60,319 bases of DNA from Planctomycetota bacterium (GTDB taxonomy: Bacteria; Planctomycetota; Planctomycetia; Pirellulales; PLA5): NCBI GenBank assembly GCA_003576845.1, contig QEVJ01000014.1, positions 1 through 60,319 of the forward strand, read 5' to 3'. Position numbers and translations under genes: made by a program. Numbering within the stretch: position 1 is the first letter of the stretch; each line of letters begins with the position of its first letter. Below the pieces are notes generated by a model that was not told the DNA's origin, searched no databases, and worked only from the letters and a program-made list of their open reading frames with translations. Below, piece after piece: positions 50,352 to 59,053 of the stretch.

Positions 50352-50723
50352 ATGCGAATTCACCGCGTATTGATCGTCGACGACGGAGGAATCGGCTCGT
50401 CGAAGCTCGGCGATTGCCTTGCTGCGGATCGTATTGATGTTTCGGTCGCGGAGTCCGGAAGAGACATCATTGCAATCGCCGACGAACTGCGTCCCGAGGT
50501 CCTGGTCCTCGGCGCGACGCTCGATCCCGTGGCCGGATGCGACTTGTGCCGTCGCCTCAAATGCGAATTTCCCCTAGTCGACGTGCTCGTGATCGTCTCC
50601 GTCGCCGACATTCAGGACCTCGAAGCGGTCGTCGACGCGGGAGCCAACGATTTCGCCGTGTCGCCCATCCACGAACCCGAGCTGCGAAGGCGCGTCGACA
50701 ATCTGCTCGCGCGGCGAATATAA
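50352..50723 (+). CDS. Degenerate receiver-domain protein
   Basis: This 123-residue stand-alone receiver fold (RVLIVDDGGIGSSKLGDCLA) keeps the acidic pair VDD. The phospho-acceptor Asp is replaced by Gly (VLVLGATLD where the canonical protein next door reads LILLDVMMP), and the C-terminal conserved Lys is Ser (AVSPIHEPEL against LSKPVNKLEL). It therefore cannot be phosphorylated in the usual way. It is followed 63 bp later by an intact receiver. It could be a protein-interaction module acting with that neighbour. Confidence 0.85.
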   Translation: MRIHRVLIVDDGGIGSSKLGDCLAADRIDVSVAESGRDIIAIADELRPEVLVLGATLDPVAGCDLCRRLKCEFPLVDVLVIVSVADIQDLEAVVDAGANDFAVSPIHEPELRRRVDNLLARRI

Positions 50724-50786
50724 TCGCGGCTGCCCGGGTCGTCCCGTTGCCGCCTTTTTTCCGCGAACCTCTCATCCTCTTCGTCG

Positions 50787-51245
50787 ATGCCCCACCGCAA
50801 AAGCCGCATTCTGATCGCCGACGACAACGAACCGAACGTCGAGTTGCTCCAGGCCTATCTCGACGGCGTCGATTGCGAGATCGCCGTCGCCGTCGATGGC
50901 CGCGACGCGCTCGACAAGGTCGCGTCGTTTAAGCCCGACTTGATCCTGCTCGACGTGATGATGCCGAAGCTCAGCGGCTTCGAGGTTTGCACGCAGCTCA
51001 AAAACGATCCGGCCACCCGCGGCATTATGATCCTGATGGTCACCGCCCTCAACGAGCTCGGCGACATCGAGCGCGCCGTCGACGCCGGCACCGACGACTT
51101 CTTGAGCAAGCCGGTCAACAAGCTCGAACTGCTCAAGCGCGTCGAGAACATGCTCAAGCTCCGCAACGTCACCGACGAAGTCGAGCGACTCCGCCAGTAC
51201 ATCCAGCAGATGGAAGACGAAAGCGGGCCGAAGAAGAAGGAATGA
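50787..51245 (+). CDS. Response regulator, receiver domain plus C-terminal helix
   Basis: This 152-residue canonical receiver has IADDNEPNVELLQAYL, phospho-acceptor Asp in LILLDVMMPKLSGFEV, conserved Thr (MVTALNELGD) and Lys (FLSKPVNKLELLKR). A C-terminal coiled-coil-like tail (TDEVERLRQYIQQMEDESGP) follows the receiver instead of a DNA-binding domain, so output is by protein contact. No histidine kinase is in the window. The gene ends inside a heptad repeat element: its TGA overlaps the beginning of the 51244-51318 hairpin. Confidence 0.9.
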   Translation: MPHRKSRILIADDNEPNVELLQAYLDGVDCEIAVAVDGRDALDKVASFKPDLILLDVMMPKLSGFEVCTQLKNDPATRGIMILMVTALNELGDIERAVDAGTDDFLSKPVNKLELLKRVENMLKLRNVTDEVERLRQYIQQMEDESGPKKKE

Positions 51246-51318
51246 GGATCGAGGATCGAGGATTGAGGGAGAAGCAAGACTTCAAGCCCTTCGCTCCTCG
51301 CTCCTCGCTCCTCGATCC
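51244..51318. repeat. Heptad array with inverted copy between the receiver and DUF1080 genes
   Basis: Heptads GGATCGA, GGATCGA, GGATTGA begin at 51246. Bases 51246-51268 and 51296-51318 (CCTCGCTCCTCGCTCCTCGA then TCC) are inverted repeats with 20 of 23 matches and a 27-bp loop. The element runs almost to the Shine-Dalgarno of the DUF1080 gene. Confidence 0.75.
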
Positions 51319-51330
51319 CAAGGAGTTCCC

Positions 51331-52131
51331 ATGCGCGCCTCCGCCTATATCGCCGTTGCGACCGCCATCGTCACCATCCTCGCCGCGCCGGCCGCGGCGG
51401 CCGACGACTGGATCACGCTCTTCGACGGCAAATCGCTTGCCGGTTGGCATAAGAACCCCGACCGCATCGGCCACGGCACCGGCGGCAATTGGCAAGTCAA
51501 AGACGGCGCGATTACCGGCGAGCAAGACCCGCCCGGAAGCGGCAACGGCGGCATTTTGCTCACCGACCGCAAATTCGCCGACTTCGAGTTGCTCGTTGAC
51601 CTCAAGCCCGATTGGGGCGTCGATAGTGGGCTGTTCGTCCGCGGCAACGATCGCGGCCAGTGCTTTCAAGTCATGGTCGACTATCACGAAGCGGGCAACG
51701 TCGGCCACATTTACGGCGAAGGGACCGGTGGCTTCAACAATCGTCCGTTCGAAATCTTCGGCAAGTACGACGGCGCCAAGCGACTCACCGAAATCGTCAC
51801 CCGCCCCAACGACGCGAAACTGCCGAAGGCTTACAGCATTTCCGGCGAAGCCTGGGCGAAAACGTGGAAGGTTGGCGACTGGAACACGCTGAAAGTCCGC
51901 GTCGTCGGCAACCCGCCGCACATCACGACGTGGATCAACGGCGAGAAGGCCACCGAGTTCGACGGCAACACGTACGACGGTCCCGGCTACGACAAAGCGG
52001 CCGTCGCGAAAACACTCGGCGGCGAAGGCAGCATCGCCGTCCAGGTCCACGGCGGCAAAGGCGCCTGGCCCGAGGGCGCCAAATGCCGCTGGAAGAACAT
52101 CAAGCTCCGGCCGATCGAACCCGGAAAGTAA
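51331..52131 (+). CDS. DUF1080 (3-keto-disaccharide hydrolase-like) secreted protein
   Basis: This 266-residue protein has a signal peptide (SAYIAVATAIVTILAAPAAA) and a single concanavalin-like DUF1080 domain. Blocks are WITLFDGKSLAGWHKN, WQVKDGAITGEQDPPGSGNG, FADFELLVDLKPDWGVDSGL, FVRGNDRGQCFQVMVDYHEA, GDWNTLKVRVVGNPPHITTW and a final CRWKNIKLRPIEPGK. The family is named for 3-keto-glycoside hydrolysis, and numerous planctomycete members have no tested substrate. AAGGAG sits just ahead of ATG 51331. Confidence 0.93.
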   Translation: MRASAYIAVATAIVTILAAPAAAADDWITLFDGKSLAGWHKNPDRIGHGTGGNWQVKDGAITGEQDPPGSGNGGILLTDRKFADFELLVDLKPDWGVDSGLFVRGNDRGQCFQVMVDYHEAGNVGHIYGEGTGGFNNRPFEIFGKYDGAKRLTEIVTRPNDAKLPKAYSISGEAWAKTWKVGDWNTLKVRVVGNPPHITTWINGEKATEFDGNTYDGPGYDKAAVAKTLGGEGSIAVQVHGGKGAWPEGAKCRWKNIKLRPIEPGK

Positions 52132-52176
52132 TCCGAGCATTTGCCGAGCGGGCGAACGCCATGAAGCCCGGCCGGC

Positions 52177-54414
52177 TTACGGCGTGCCCGCTCTGCCGTC
52201 TACGGACGTATCGTCGCCGGGCATCGCGCGGCGCGACGCGAACAGTTGCGCTGCGGTCGTGAGTGTCCGTGCAACGAACATCGCGCCCACGAGCGCACAT
52301 GCGCCCGCCCCCACGAGCGGCAGCCAGGCGCGACTTGGACTTGTCACATACATCCCCACAGCCAATGTCCAAGCTACGACGCTCATCGCGGCTTTGCCAA
52401 GCAGGTTGGGAACCATCCGCCGCGCGCCGTGCCGGGTGATCGCCACCCTTGTGTTGAGATTCGCCAGCTCGCGCATCGCGGCCACTTCTTCGGGCGTCAC
52501 CGTCTTTTGCGTCTTGCGCACGACGGGCCGCGGCCGCTCTGCCTCGGTCGCCGGGGCGCTTTCGCGTCCGACGGACTCCTGAGACGAATCCAATCGCGGT
52601 CCCGTTTCGCGAACGGGTTCTGTGGCAACGGTCCCAGACTCCGTGGAACCGCTCCGCCCGCCGACGCGCTCCATCAGGCTCGCCATGTACCGCTCGATCG
52701 ATTCCGCCTCATCCGCGATCGGCTCAGCACGGGCGCCCGGCAGGTGCAAAGCAGCGGCTCGCGGCGTCGCTCGGTCTTCCGGTTCGTCGTCGGTAAAATC
52801 GATGCGGTCCTTGAGCAAATCCCAGGTGCTCAAATTCGACGGCGCGTCCGTGGCCCGAGTGCGCGTCGGAGCGGCATCGCCCGACTCGCTCGCGCGCCGC
52901 GCCGGCGTGCCCGACGCGGCTACGGATTGCATTTGAGCGTCCCATTCCGCCCGCTCGCGTTCGAGTTGGGTCCGAATGCGCAGCAACGCTTCGGCCTGAT
53001 GTTCGAGCTGCGCGAGCTTGCCGTGGTAGTCGGTTTCGGCCGCGGAATGGGCCTCGCTCGCCCTATTCGCGGCGGTCGCAACCAATTGCGCAAGCTCCTC
53101 CCGCGCCGCCGCAAGCTCCTGTTCACGCGTCGCCAGCATTTGCCGGGCTTCCGTCAATTCCGCACAAAGCTGTTCGTATCGCGAAGTTTCTTCGAGCAAC
53201 TTCGCCGCTTTCTGCCGCTGAGCTTCGAATTCCTTGCGCGAGCGTTCGATTTCCTCCGCCTGCCGCGCTACTTCCGCGGCCCGCTCTTCCAACTGCCGCC
53301 GATTCGTTTCGCTCTCCGTCTTCCAAGCGTCGCGGTCCTGATCGAGGTTCTTTCGCCGCGCCATGATTTCGGCGAGTTGATGTTCCACTTGGGCATGCAG
53401 CCCTTCCATTTGGGCTTCGGCAGCTTTGCGCTGGGCTTTCCATTGGCGGTGGTCCTCCTGCCATCGCTTGTGCTCGGCTTCGTGCATCGCGTGTTGGGCG
53501 GCCCCTTCGCGTTGCGCCTTGGCCAGCGCTTCGCGCTCGTCCTCCAGCTTGCGGCGAGCCTCCTCGATCGCGGCAAGCTCACCGCCCCAACCGTTCGCGT
53601 TCGCCGCGTTTGCACCAGCGTTTAAGACCCGTTGCTCGAATTCCAACTCTCGCAAGCCTAGCCGCTCCGCCCGGCTTTCCAGGTCTGCCTCTTGCCGCGC
53701 AAGCGCCGTCTCGCGTTCGAGCAAGGCCTGCTCGCGCGCCGCGCATTGCTCGGCGGCTTCGGCCGCCTTCCGTTCGCTCTGGGCAAGCTCGGCCTCGCGG
53801 CGAGCAAGGTCCGCCTCACGCTGCGAATCGAACTTGCCGGACGGTTCGTGAACCGGCTTTCCGACAGGTGGAATTGCCACCGTCGCACGCCCGTCGTCCG
53901 CCGCGGCCGCCGCGGTCAACGGCCGAAACTGAGGAATCGCCACCGTCATCGAACCGTCTAGCGACGGCAATACTTGCGTGCCGATTGGCGGCGGCGTGAT
54001 CGCCGGCGAATGGGCCAATACGTGCGTCCCGCTCAGGTCGCCGCCAGCCGCCGGCAAACCAAACGCCGGCCTGTTCGCGCACGGCTCGCCGGATGGCGTT
54101 ACGACCTCGAACTCGACCGGCCCGCAACGTAGCCGATCGCCGGGCACGAGTTGCTTGTCGTCGAACGCCTCGCCGTTGAGCAGCGTATCCGCCGACCAGC
54201 GGCGAACGACCGTCTGCGCCTTGCCGCGTACGACCAGGCAGTGGACCGGCCGCACGTCCTGGCCGTAAAGCCGCAGCGTGCACCCCGGGGACGAGCCGAT
54301 CGTGCATTTCGCCCCGGAAAGCTTGACGACCTGCCCGTCGCGCGGACCGCCGCGAACCCGCAGCGTGAGTCCAGATGCGGCCGCCGTCGCGGATGCGTTG
54401 CCTTCGCCGAACAT
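52177..54414 (-). CDS. FHA domain, long coiled coil and C-terminal membrane anchor
   Basis: This 745-residue protein has an FHA phosphothreonine-binding domain at about 15-115 (LTLRVRGGPRDGQVVKLSGA, IGSSPGCTLRLYG, RPVHCLVVRG). A 450-residue Ala/Glu/Gln/Arg-rich coiled coil follows (about 195-560, starting READLARREAELAQSERKAA). A disordered Pro/Thr segment and two C-terminal hydrophobic spans (SVVAWTLAVGMYVTS and WLPLVGAGACALVGAMFVAR) complete it. It likely tethers phosphothreonine partners to the membrane via a long spacer. No Ser/Thr kinase gene is present in the window. ATG 54414 is chosen for lack of family-like upstream codons. Confidence 0.88.
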   Translation of the reverse strand: MFGEGNASATAAASGLTLRVRGGPRDGQVVKLSGAKCTIGSSPGCTLRLYGQDVRPVHCLVVRGKAQTVVRRWSADTLLNGEAFDDKQLVPGDRLRCGPVEFEVVTPSGEPCANRPAFGLPAAGGDLSGTHVLAHSPAITPPPIGTQVLPSLDGSMTVAIPQFRPLTAAAAADDGRATVAIPPVGKPVHEPSGKFDSQREADLARREAELAQSERKAAEAAEQCAAREQALLERETALARQEADLESRAERLGLRELEFEQRVLNAGANAANANGWGGELAAIEEARRKLEDEREALAKAQREGAAQHAMHEAEHKRWQEDHRQWKAQRKAAEAQMEGLHAQVEHQLAEIMARRKNLDQDRDAWKTESETNRRQLEERAAEVARQAEEIERSRKEFEAQRQKAAKLLEETSRYEQLCAELTEARQMLATREQELAAAREELAQLVATAANRASEAHSAAETDYHGKLAQLEHQAEALLRIRTQLERERAEWDAQMQSVAASGTPARRASESGDAAPTRTRATDAPSNLSTWDLLKDRIDFTDDEPEDRATPRAAALHLPGARAEPIADEAESIERYMASLMERVGGRSGSTESGTVATEPVRETGPRLDSSQESVGRESAPATEAERPRPVVRKTQKTVTPEEVAAMRELANLNTRVAITRHGARRMVPNLLGKAAMSVVAWTLAVGMYVTSPSRAWLPLVGAGACALVGAMFVARTLTTAAQLFASRRAMPGDDTSVDGRAGTP

Positions 54415-55107
54415 CGTGCTCTCGCTTTCTCACCCGTGCAACACCCCCGCAATCTGCGGGGATCGAGCTTGGTCCCGAAGACCGCGTGCAAGGTCCACGT
54501 CGCCATCGGCCGCACCGACCCGACGGCCGACGCACCCAGCGCGCACAGTCTTCCCTGACATAGGTTTAGCTTACGCCCGGGCCGCCCACCGACAGACCGC
54601 CCCGAGCCGGCGGAACCGTTCGCCCAAAGCGGCAATTTTCGCCGGTCGCCGGGAATCCGGTGGATAATCCTGCCGGTTGTGCCGATTATCGGAAGGCAAG
54701 AAAACGGCTACCGGCGTCGTGGGGGTACTCCAGCCGGCGCCCTGTGAAGTTTTCAAGTTTTGCGCCGAAAAAGCGAAAGTGTCCGCTATCCGCCGACCGG
54801 GCGGAATGCGCCGCGGCCGCGCCCACGTCGCCAAGAATCGTTCGTCCTAAGTGGTATTGACAAAATCAGTTATCGCGATCTCGCAGGACTAAACCCGCCG
54901 CCGGCTAACGCCGAAATAACGTTCGTTCGTCACCGAGTCGCGCCGCGCACTATAGTTTGTTTGCGGCGCGGGGGGGCAAAATGCCCTTCGCTCGGCGGTC
55001 ACAAGAGGCATTACGGATATACAAGTAAGCGCACGCAGGAATTCCAGGCAATCCCGGCGTATCGTCCGACGACGACCCGCCGGAACAGAACAGAACGCGG
55101 AGCAACC
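54415..55107. other. Long intergenic region, no gene supported
   Basis: This divergent gap of about 690 bp lies between the FHA gene and the DksA-type gene. I see only weak signals: an inverted repeat GATAATC (54663-54669) / GATTATC (54684-54690), a TTGACA at 54857-54862 without a good -10 partner, and a TATAGT at 54951-54956 without a good -35. Codon-like periodicity is absent. It may hold an untranslated leader or small RNA I cannot identify. Confidence 0.45.
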
Positions 55108-55557
55108 ATGGCACGCAAAGACGCCATCCAAAACATGTACGACATCCTGATCAAGCGTCGCGACGCCCTGCGCAAAGCGCTGACCGGCGACCTGAGCCTG
55201 CTGCGCGAGCTTCGCAGCCAGTCCACCTCCGGCGACGTGGTCGACGCGGCCCTCGACGCCGCGCACGACGAAATCAACTCCCAACTCGCCGAGGTCGAAA
55301 GCCGCGAGCTGGCCAACATCGAACGGGCCCTGGCCCGAATTCGCGAAGGCGGCTACGGCATTTGCGAAGGATGCGGCGAAAAGATTAAACTGGCACGGTT
55401 GAATGCCCTGCCCTATGCCACCTGCTGCATCGACTGCCAGCGCGAACTCGAGCGGACGGGCGAAGCCTCCTTCGGCGGCTCGGACTGGGGCGATTTACTC
55501 GATGCCGACGGCGACAGCGACCTGACTATCAGCGACATCGAACTCGACGTATCCTGA
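55108..55557 (+). CDS. DksA/TraR-type zinc-finger protein
   Basis: This 149-residue protein has a helical N-terminal coiled coil (RRDALRKALTGDLSLLRELR), the hinge LANIERALARIREGGYGICE and a C4 zinc finger (CEGCGEKIKLARLNALPYA, then the pair in CCIDC). This is the TraR/DksA architecture that inserts into the RNA polymerase secondary channel. Acidic residues expected at the coil tip are not a clear DxxDxA, so the regulatory effect is uncertain. GGAG precedes ATG 55108. The C-terminus is unusually acidic. Confidence 0.9.
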   Translation: MARKDAIQNMYDILIKRRDALRKALTGDLSLLRELRSQSTSGDVVDAALDAAHDEINSQLAEVESRELANIERALARIREGGYGICEGCGEKIKLARLNALPYATCCIDCQRELERTGEASFGGSDWGDLLDADGDSDLTISDIELDVS

Positions 55558-55723
55558 ATCGCCCGACCGTGGACCATCACGCCACGCACTGGCGTCGCTT
55601 GCCGCAAACCGGCGTAGATTGCGGCCGGGCGCCTGCGGCAAGGCCACTGCGTCGAACGTGGTGGAGAGCGGCCGTCGAGACGTCGCATCCCTTCGGCGTC
55701 GCTTGGACCAGGAGTTGACTTCG

Positions 55724-56875
55724 ATGCGGTTCGTTGGGTTCGATCTTACGCGCCTTGCTGCTCGTTTCCTTCCCGTGCGTCCGGCGTCCGCTGCCATCGC
55801 GCTCGTTCTGGCTGCGTTTGCGGCCAGCGCGAACGCCCAGGACCTGACCCCCGCCGAACGGACGCGAATCTACGACGACCTCGAACGCGACGCGAAAGAG
55901 ATCGATCGGTTCGCCGGCGTGCTCAAGAAAGTCGCGCTCCTCGCCAAGGAAACCGTGGTCCACATCGAAGCCGACAAGGACGTCGAATCGTCCGGCCGCC
56001 ACGTCGAGGAAGCCGGCTCCGGAGTCGTCGTCGAAATCGCCGGACGAAACTGTGTTGTCACCAATCGCCACGTCGTCCGCGGCGCCGCTCCGCAGCGCAT
56101 CAAAATTCGCCTCGCCGACGGCCGCGAATTGCAGCCCAAGCAAGTTTGGACCGACGAGGACACCGACCTGGCCGTGCTGGCCCTCGATCGCAAAGACGAC
56201 AGAGACGACAACATCGTCGCGGCCCGCCTCGGCGACAGCGACCGGCTCGATATCGGCGACATGGTCCTCGCCGTCGGGAGTCCGTTCGGCTTGAGCCATT
56301 CCGTAACGTTCGGCATCATCAGCGCCCGCAACCGCCGCAATCTGGCCTTGGGCGATTCGGGACTCAAATACCAGGACTTCCTGCAAACCGACGCCTCGAT
56401 CAATCCCGGCAACAGCGGCGGGCCGCTGTTGAACCTCCGCGGCGAGGTGGTCGGCATCAACACGGCGATCGCCACCGAGTCCGGCAAGAACGAGGGCATC
56501 GGTTTTGCCATTCCCGCCAATATGGTCGCCCCCGTCGTTCGCCAGTTGGTCGAAAAGGGCCGGGTTCAGCGGGCCTTCTTGGGCGTGAACCTCGACGCCC
56601 GGTTCGGCGTTGCCGCTGCACAACGCCTCGGCCTCAATCGCCCCCTTGGCGCGCTGGTCAAGGAGATCATCCCCCGTTCGCCGGCCGACGCCGCGAAGAT
56701 CGCCGCCGGCGACGTCATTGTCCGGTTCAACGAAACCCGAGTCGACGACGACACCCACCTCGTCAATCTCGTCGCGCTCACGCCCGTCGGCAGCGAAGTC
56801 CCGGTCGTCGTTCTCCGCGACCGTAAAGAAGTCCGCCTGACGGTGAAGGTCGGCGAAAAAATCTCGGGCCAATAG
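55724..56875 (+). CDS. Deg/HtrA-like trypsin-fold serine protease with PDZ domain
   Basis: This 383-residue periplasmic protease has a signal peptide (AAIALVLAAFAASANAQDLT) and a trypsin domain. The catalytic triad is His116 (VVTNRHVVRG), Asp148 (DEDTDLAVLAL) and Ser231 (NPGNSGGPLLNL). One PDZ domain follows (RAFLGVNLDARFGVA ... ALVKEIIPRSPADAAKIAAG). All catalytic residues are present. ATG 55724 has GGAG 8-10 nt upstream; the longer frame upstream is Arg-rich and unlikely. It probably degrades misfolded envelope proteins. Confidence 0.93.
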   Translation: MRFVGFDLTRLAARFLPVRPASAAIALVLAAFAASANAQDLTPAERTRIYDDLERDAKEIDRFAGVLKKVALLAKETVVHIEADKDVESSGRHVEEAGSGVVVEIAGRNCVVTNRHVVRGAAPQRIKIRLADGRELQPKQVWTDEDTDLAVLALDRKDDRDDNIVAARLGDSDRLDIGDMVLAVGSPFGLSHSVTFGIISARNRRNLALGDSGLKYQDFLQTDASINPGNSGGPLLNLRGEVVGINTAIATESGKNEGIGFAIPANMVAPVVRQLVEKGRVQRAFLGVNLDARFGVAAAQRLGLNRPLGALVKEIIPRSPADAAKIAAGDVIVRFNETRVDDDTHLVNLVALTPVGSEVPVVVLRDRKEVRLTVKVGEKISGQ

Positions 56876-56975
56876 CGCCCCGCAAGCGCATAGCCTGTCA
56901 GGCCAAGCGGGAGCAGCGCCAACCATTCTCGCGCGGGTCCGACCGCGCCGGCCTGACACGCCTCTATGCCAGCGT

Positions 56976-57968
56976 TCAACCCGCCGACGCCCCAAATCGC
57001 CGCTGCATCGCCTCCGGGGCGACGAACGCGAGATTGCCGACCAGCATCAACAGGCAAAATGGCGCCAGCCCAGTAATCACCGCCAACGACAGCCACATCG
57101 GCACGGCGACCCACAACAGGCATCGCCGAAACGCCGGCCGCCAGATGAAGATCGCAAACCCGGCCTCGAATAGCACGATCGCGTGCGTCCAGGCGTTGAC
57201 CAGCAACACGTTATTCGTCAGCCCGCCCGTCACATCGAGCAGCGGTGAATAAGGCCGCGCGGCCAGCCACCACGCCGCTTCTCCCATCCACCAGGCATGG
57301 TACGTTCCTTCACCATCCACCAACGGAAAGCCGTCGTTCAGCTTGGCCAGCGCCATCGCCGCGTAGGCCATTGCCAAGTGAACCTGAATCAGCCGCGTGG
57401 AAACCGTCGCGGTCCAGCTCGGTCCCGGTTCGTTGCTCGCGACGCTCGCGCCCGGTTTCGCCGCCGCGCGGCGGCGCTGCAAGATACGGTCGATCGAGTA
57501 CCGCGCCCCGCATGGACCCAGGCACAGATACAACAGCAGCATGGCCAGGATCGGCTCGGCCTGCGATGCGACGGCCGGTGCGCGATGAATGTACGAAAGC
57601 ACGACGAACAACGCGGCCACGCTTGTGATTCGCGTGAATAGGCCCGCGGTGAACAAAGCGAGGACCACCAGGCCCGCGCCGTGCATCGCCCAGATCACCG
57701 TTCGATCGGATGCGAGCTCGAAATACGACCGCGGAAACGTCGAACCGCGCGCCAACTGCACGTCGACCAGCGGAAAGAACCCATCCGGGCCGAAGAACCG
57801 CATCAAATCCAGCGTATAACTGGCCTCCCAATACAGCGCCACCGCGCCCACCGCAATCCGCATCACCGAGAGCGTGGCCGCGTCGCGCGGCGCGAACCAG
57901 AACGCATTCCACGGGCGGAGCAGGCGCTCGGAAAGCGGCAGCGGTTCGGCAAGACTAATGGTTGCCAT
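56976..57968 (-). CDS. HTTM (horizontally transferred transmembrane) domain protein
   Basis: This 330-residue multi-pass membrane protein is of the HTTM type, the membrane portion of vitamin-K-dependent gamma-carboxylase relatives. Typical features are the WFAPRDAATLSVMRIAVGA start, LDLMRFFGPDGFFPL, and the HLAMAYAAMALAKLNDGFPL, WWLAARPYSPLLDVTGGL and FLLEAGF-like helices. No soluble carboxylase C-terminus follows. Its start (57968) overlaps the end of the upstream gene by 14 bp, indicating translational coupling. Substrate unknown. Confidence 0.88.
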   Translation of the reverse strand: MATISLAEPLPLSERLLRPWNAFWFAPRDAATLSVMRIAVGAVALYWEASYTLDLMRFFGPDGFFPLVDVQLARGSTFPRSYFELASDRTVIWAMHGAGLVVLALFTAGLFTRITSVAALFVVLSYIHRAPAVASQAEPILAMLLLYLCLGPCGARYSIDRILQRRRAAAKPGASVASNEPGPSWTATVSTRLIQVHLAMAYAAMALAKLNDGFPLVDGEGTYHAWWMGEAAWWLAARPYSPLLDVTGGLTNNVLLVNAWTHAIVLFEAGFAIFIWRPAFRRCLLWVAVPMWLSLAVITGLAPFCLLMLVGNLAFVAPEAMQRRFGASAG

Positions 57969-58767
57969 CGGAACGCCCCGGAAGGTCGAGAGGCAGCGGC
58001 GACCGCGGGCGCACCGCCGGGTCGCCCGGCTCGCCGCCGATCGGTGGAATCTGAGACGCCGCCGGTGTGCGGCTTGGCGTCGGCGGGGCCACCAGCGACG
58101 TCCGGTCGGCTTTGACGAACTCCAGGTTGCCCCGCGCGTCGATCGCGATATTGCCTTGATAGGCGGGTGGCAAGACCGGCGTCTGCCGTTCGTCCGTATA
58201 CGACGCCGCCGGCGTCGGGATTCGCAGCAGCCGAAAGCGATGTACCCCTTCCGGCATCGCGGACATGTCGGACAGCAGCGCCTTCGACACCGACTTCGGC
58301 ATGTCGATCTCGCGCGGACTCGGCGGTTGAGACGCCGCCACGTCCGTCATCCGGCGAATCAACGTCAAATAACGCTGCCGCCGAATCGGCAATTTGATCG
58401 CGTCCGCGTCGAACAGCACGATCCGGTCTTCCGCCGGAATCCGCTCGGGCTGAGATTCGTATGCCGCGTCCCAATCCAGCACGATCTCCGCCGAGCCGTC
58501 GTAGTCGACGTCGCGATTGTACGTCAGAGGATAAGCAAAGTTGCTCAGCAGTAGATACTGCGGGTATTGCAGTTCGGTCACGAACTTAAGGTTGAGCCGA
58601 ATGAATAGCTCCGAAGGCGCCCGCATTGCTCCGACCGCCACCACCACGGCAATGAACAGGTGGACGAAGATCGCCAGCGTGACGATGGTGCGGACGGTCT
58701 CCGAAGGCATTCCCGGCGACGAGCCGCCGGACGGCCTAGCGGCGGATGGGTTCTCGGCGTAGCTCAT
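57955..58767 (-). CDS. Hypothetical membrane-anchored protein, coupled to the HTTM gene
   Basis: This 270-residue protein has a disordered N-terminus, one transmembrane segment (TLAIFVHLFIAVVVAVGAMR) and an extracytoplasmic region rich in charged strands (RDVDYDGSAEIVLDWDAAYE). A Pro-rich tail (PPTPSRTPAASQIPPIGGEP) closes it. No family is recognised. Proteins of this kind are often found fused or adjacent to HTTM proteins, so it is probably the partner of the gene it overlaps. Confidence 0.75.
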   Translation of the reverse strand: MSYAENPSAARPSGGSSPGMPSETVRTIVTLAIFVHLFIAVVVAVGAMRAPSELFIRLNLKFVTELQYPQYLLLSNFAYPLTYNRDVDYDGSAEIVLDWDAAYESQPERIPAEDRIVLFDADAIKLPIRRQRYLTLIRRMTDVAASQPPSPREIDMPKSVSKALLSDMSAMPEGVHRFRLLRIPTPAASYTDERQTPVLPPAYQGNIAIDARGNLEFVKADRTSLVAPPTPSRTPAASQIPPIGGEPGDPAVRPRSPLPLDLPGRSDGNH

Positions 58768-58928
58768 CGTAGCCGTCCGAACGTAAGCGCGGCAGCTCCC
58801 GCCGCAGGAGAGTGGGCAAGATGCCAGAGGGCATCATCGAGCGCGAACGCCTCGCCGCTCCAAGGCGTTTGCCATCCCTGTGCCAGGTGCGCCGTCCGTT
58901 ATAAAGCGCAGACACTCCCAAGCCAACG

Positions 58929-58965
58929 AAAAAAGCCGAGTCCCCAAGGGAGACTCGGCCTTTCT
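58929..58965 (-). terminator. Rho-independent terminator of the Cys/His-repeat gene
   Basis: On the minus strand GCCGAGTC (58952-58959) and GACTCGGC (58935-58942) form an 8-bp GC-rich stem followed by TTTTTTCG. It lies about 90 bp after the stop codon at 59054. Confidence 0.8.
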
Positions 58966-59053
58966 TGATAACTTGTCGACCGGCAGGGTAACAGGGCGTC
59001 GCCCGCGACGGCCGATATCCTACGCCCAGGCCAGGCCCGGCGTCGGAAAACGT

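Noticed and set aside
54857-54862. Isolated TTGACA as a promoter of the DksA-type gene
   Set aside because: No acceptable -10 at 15-19 bp. Recorded only in the intergenic note.
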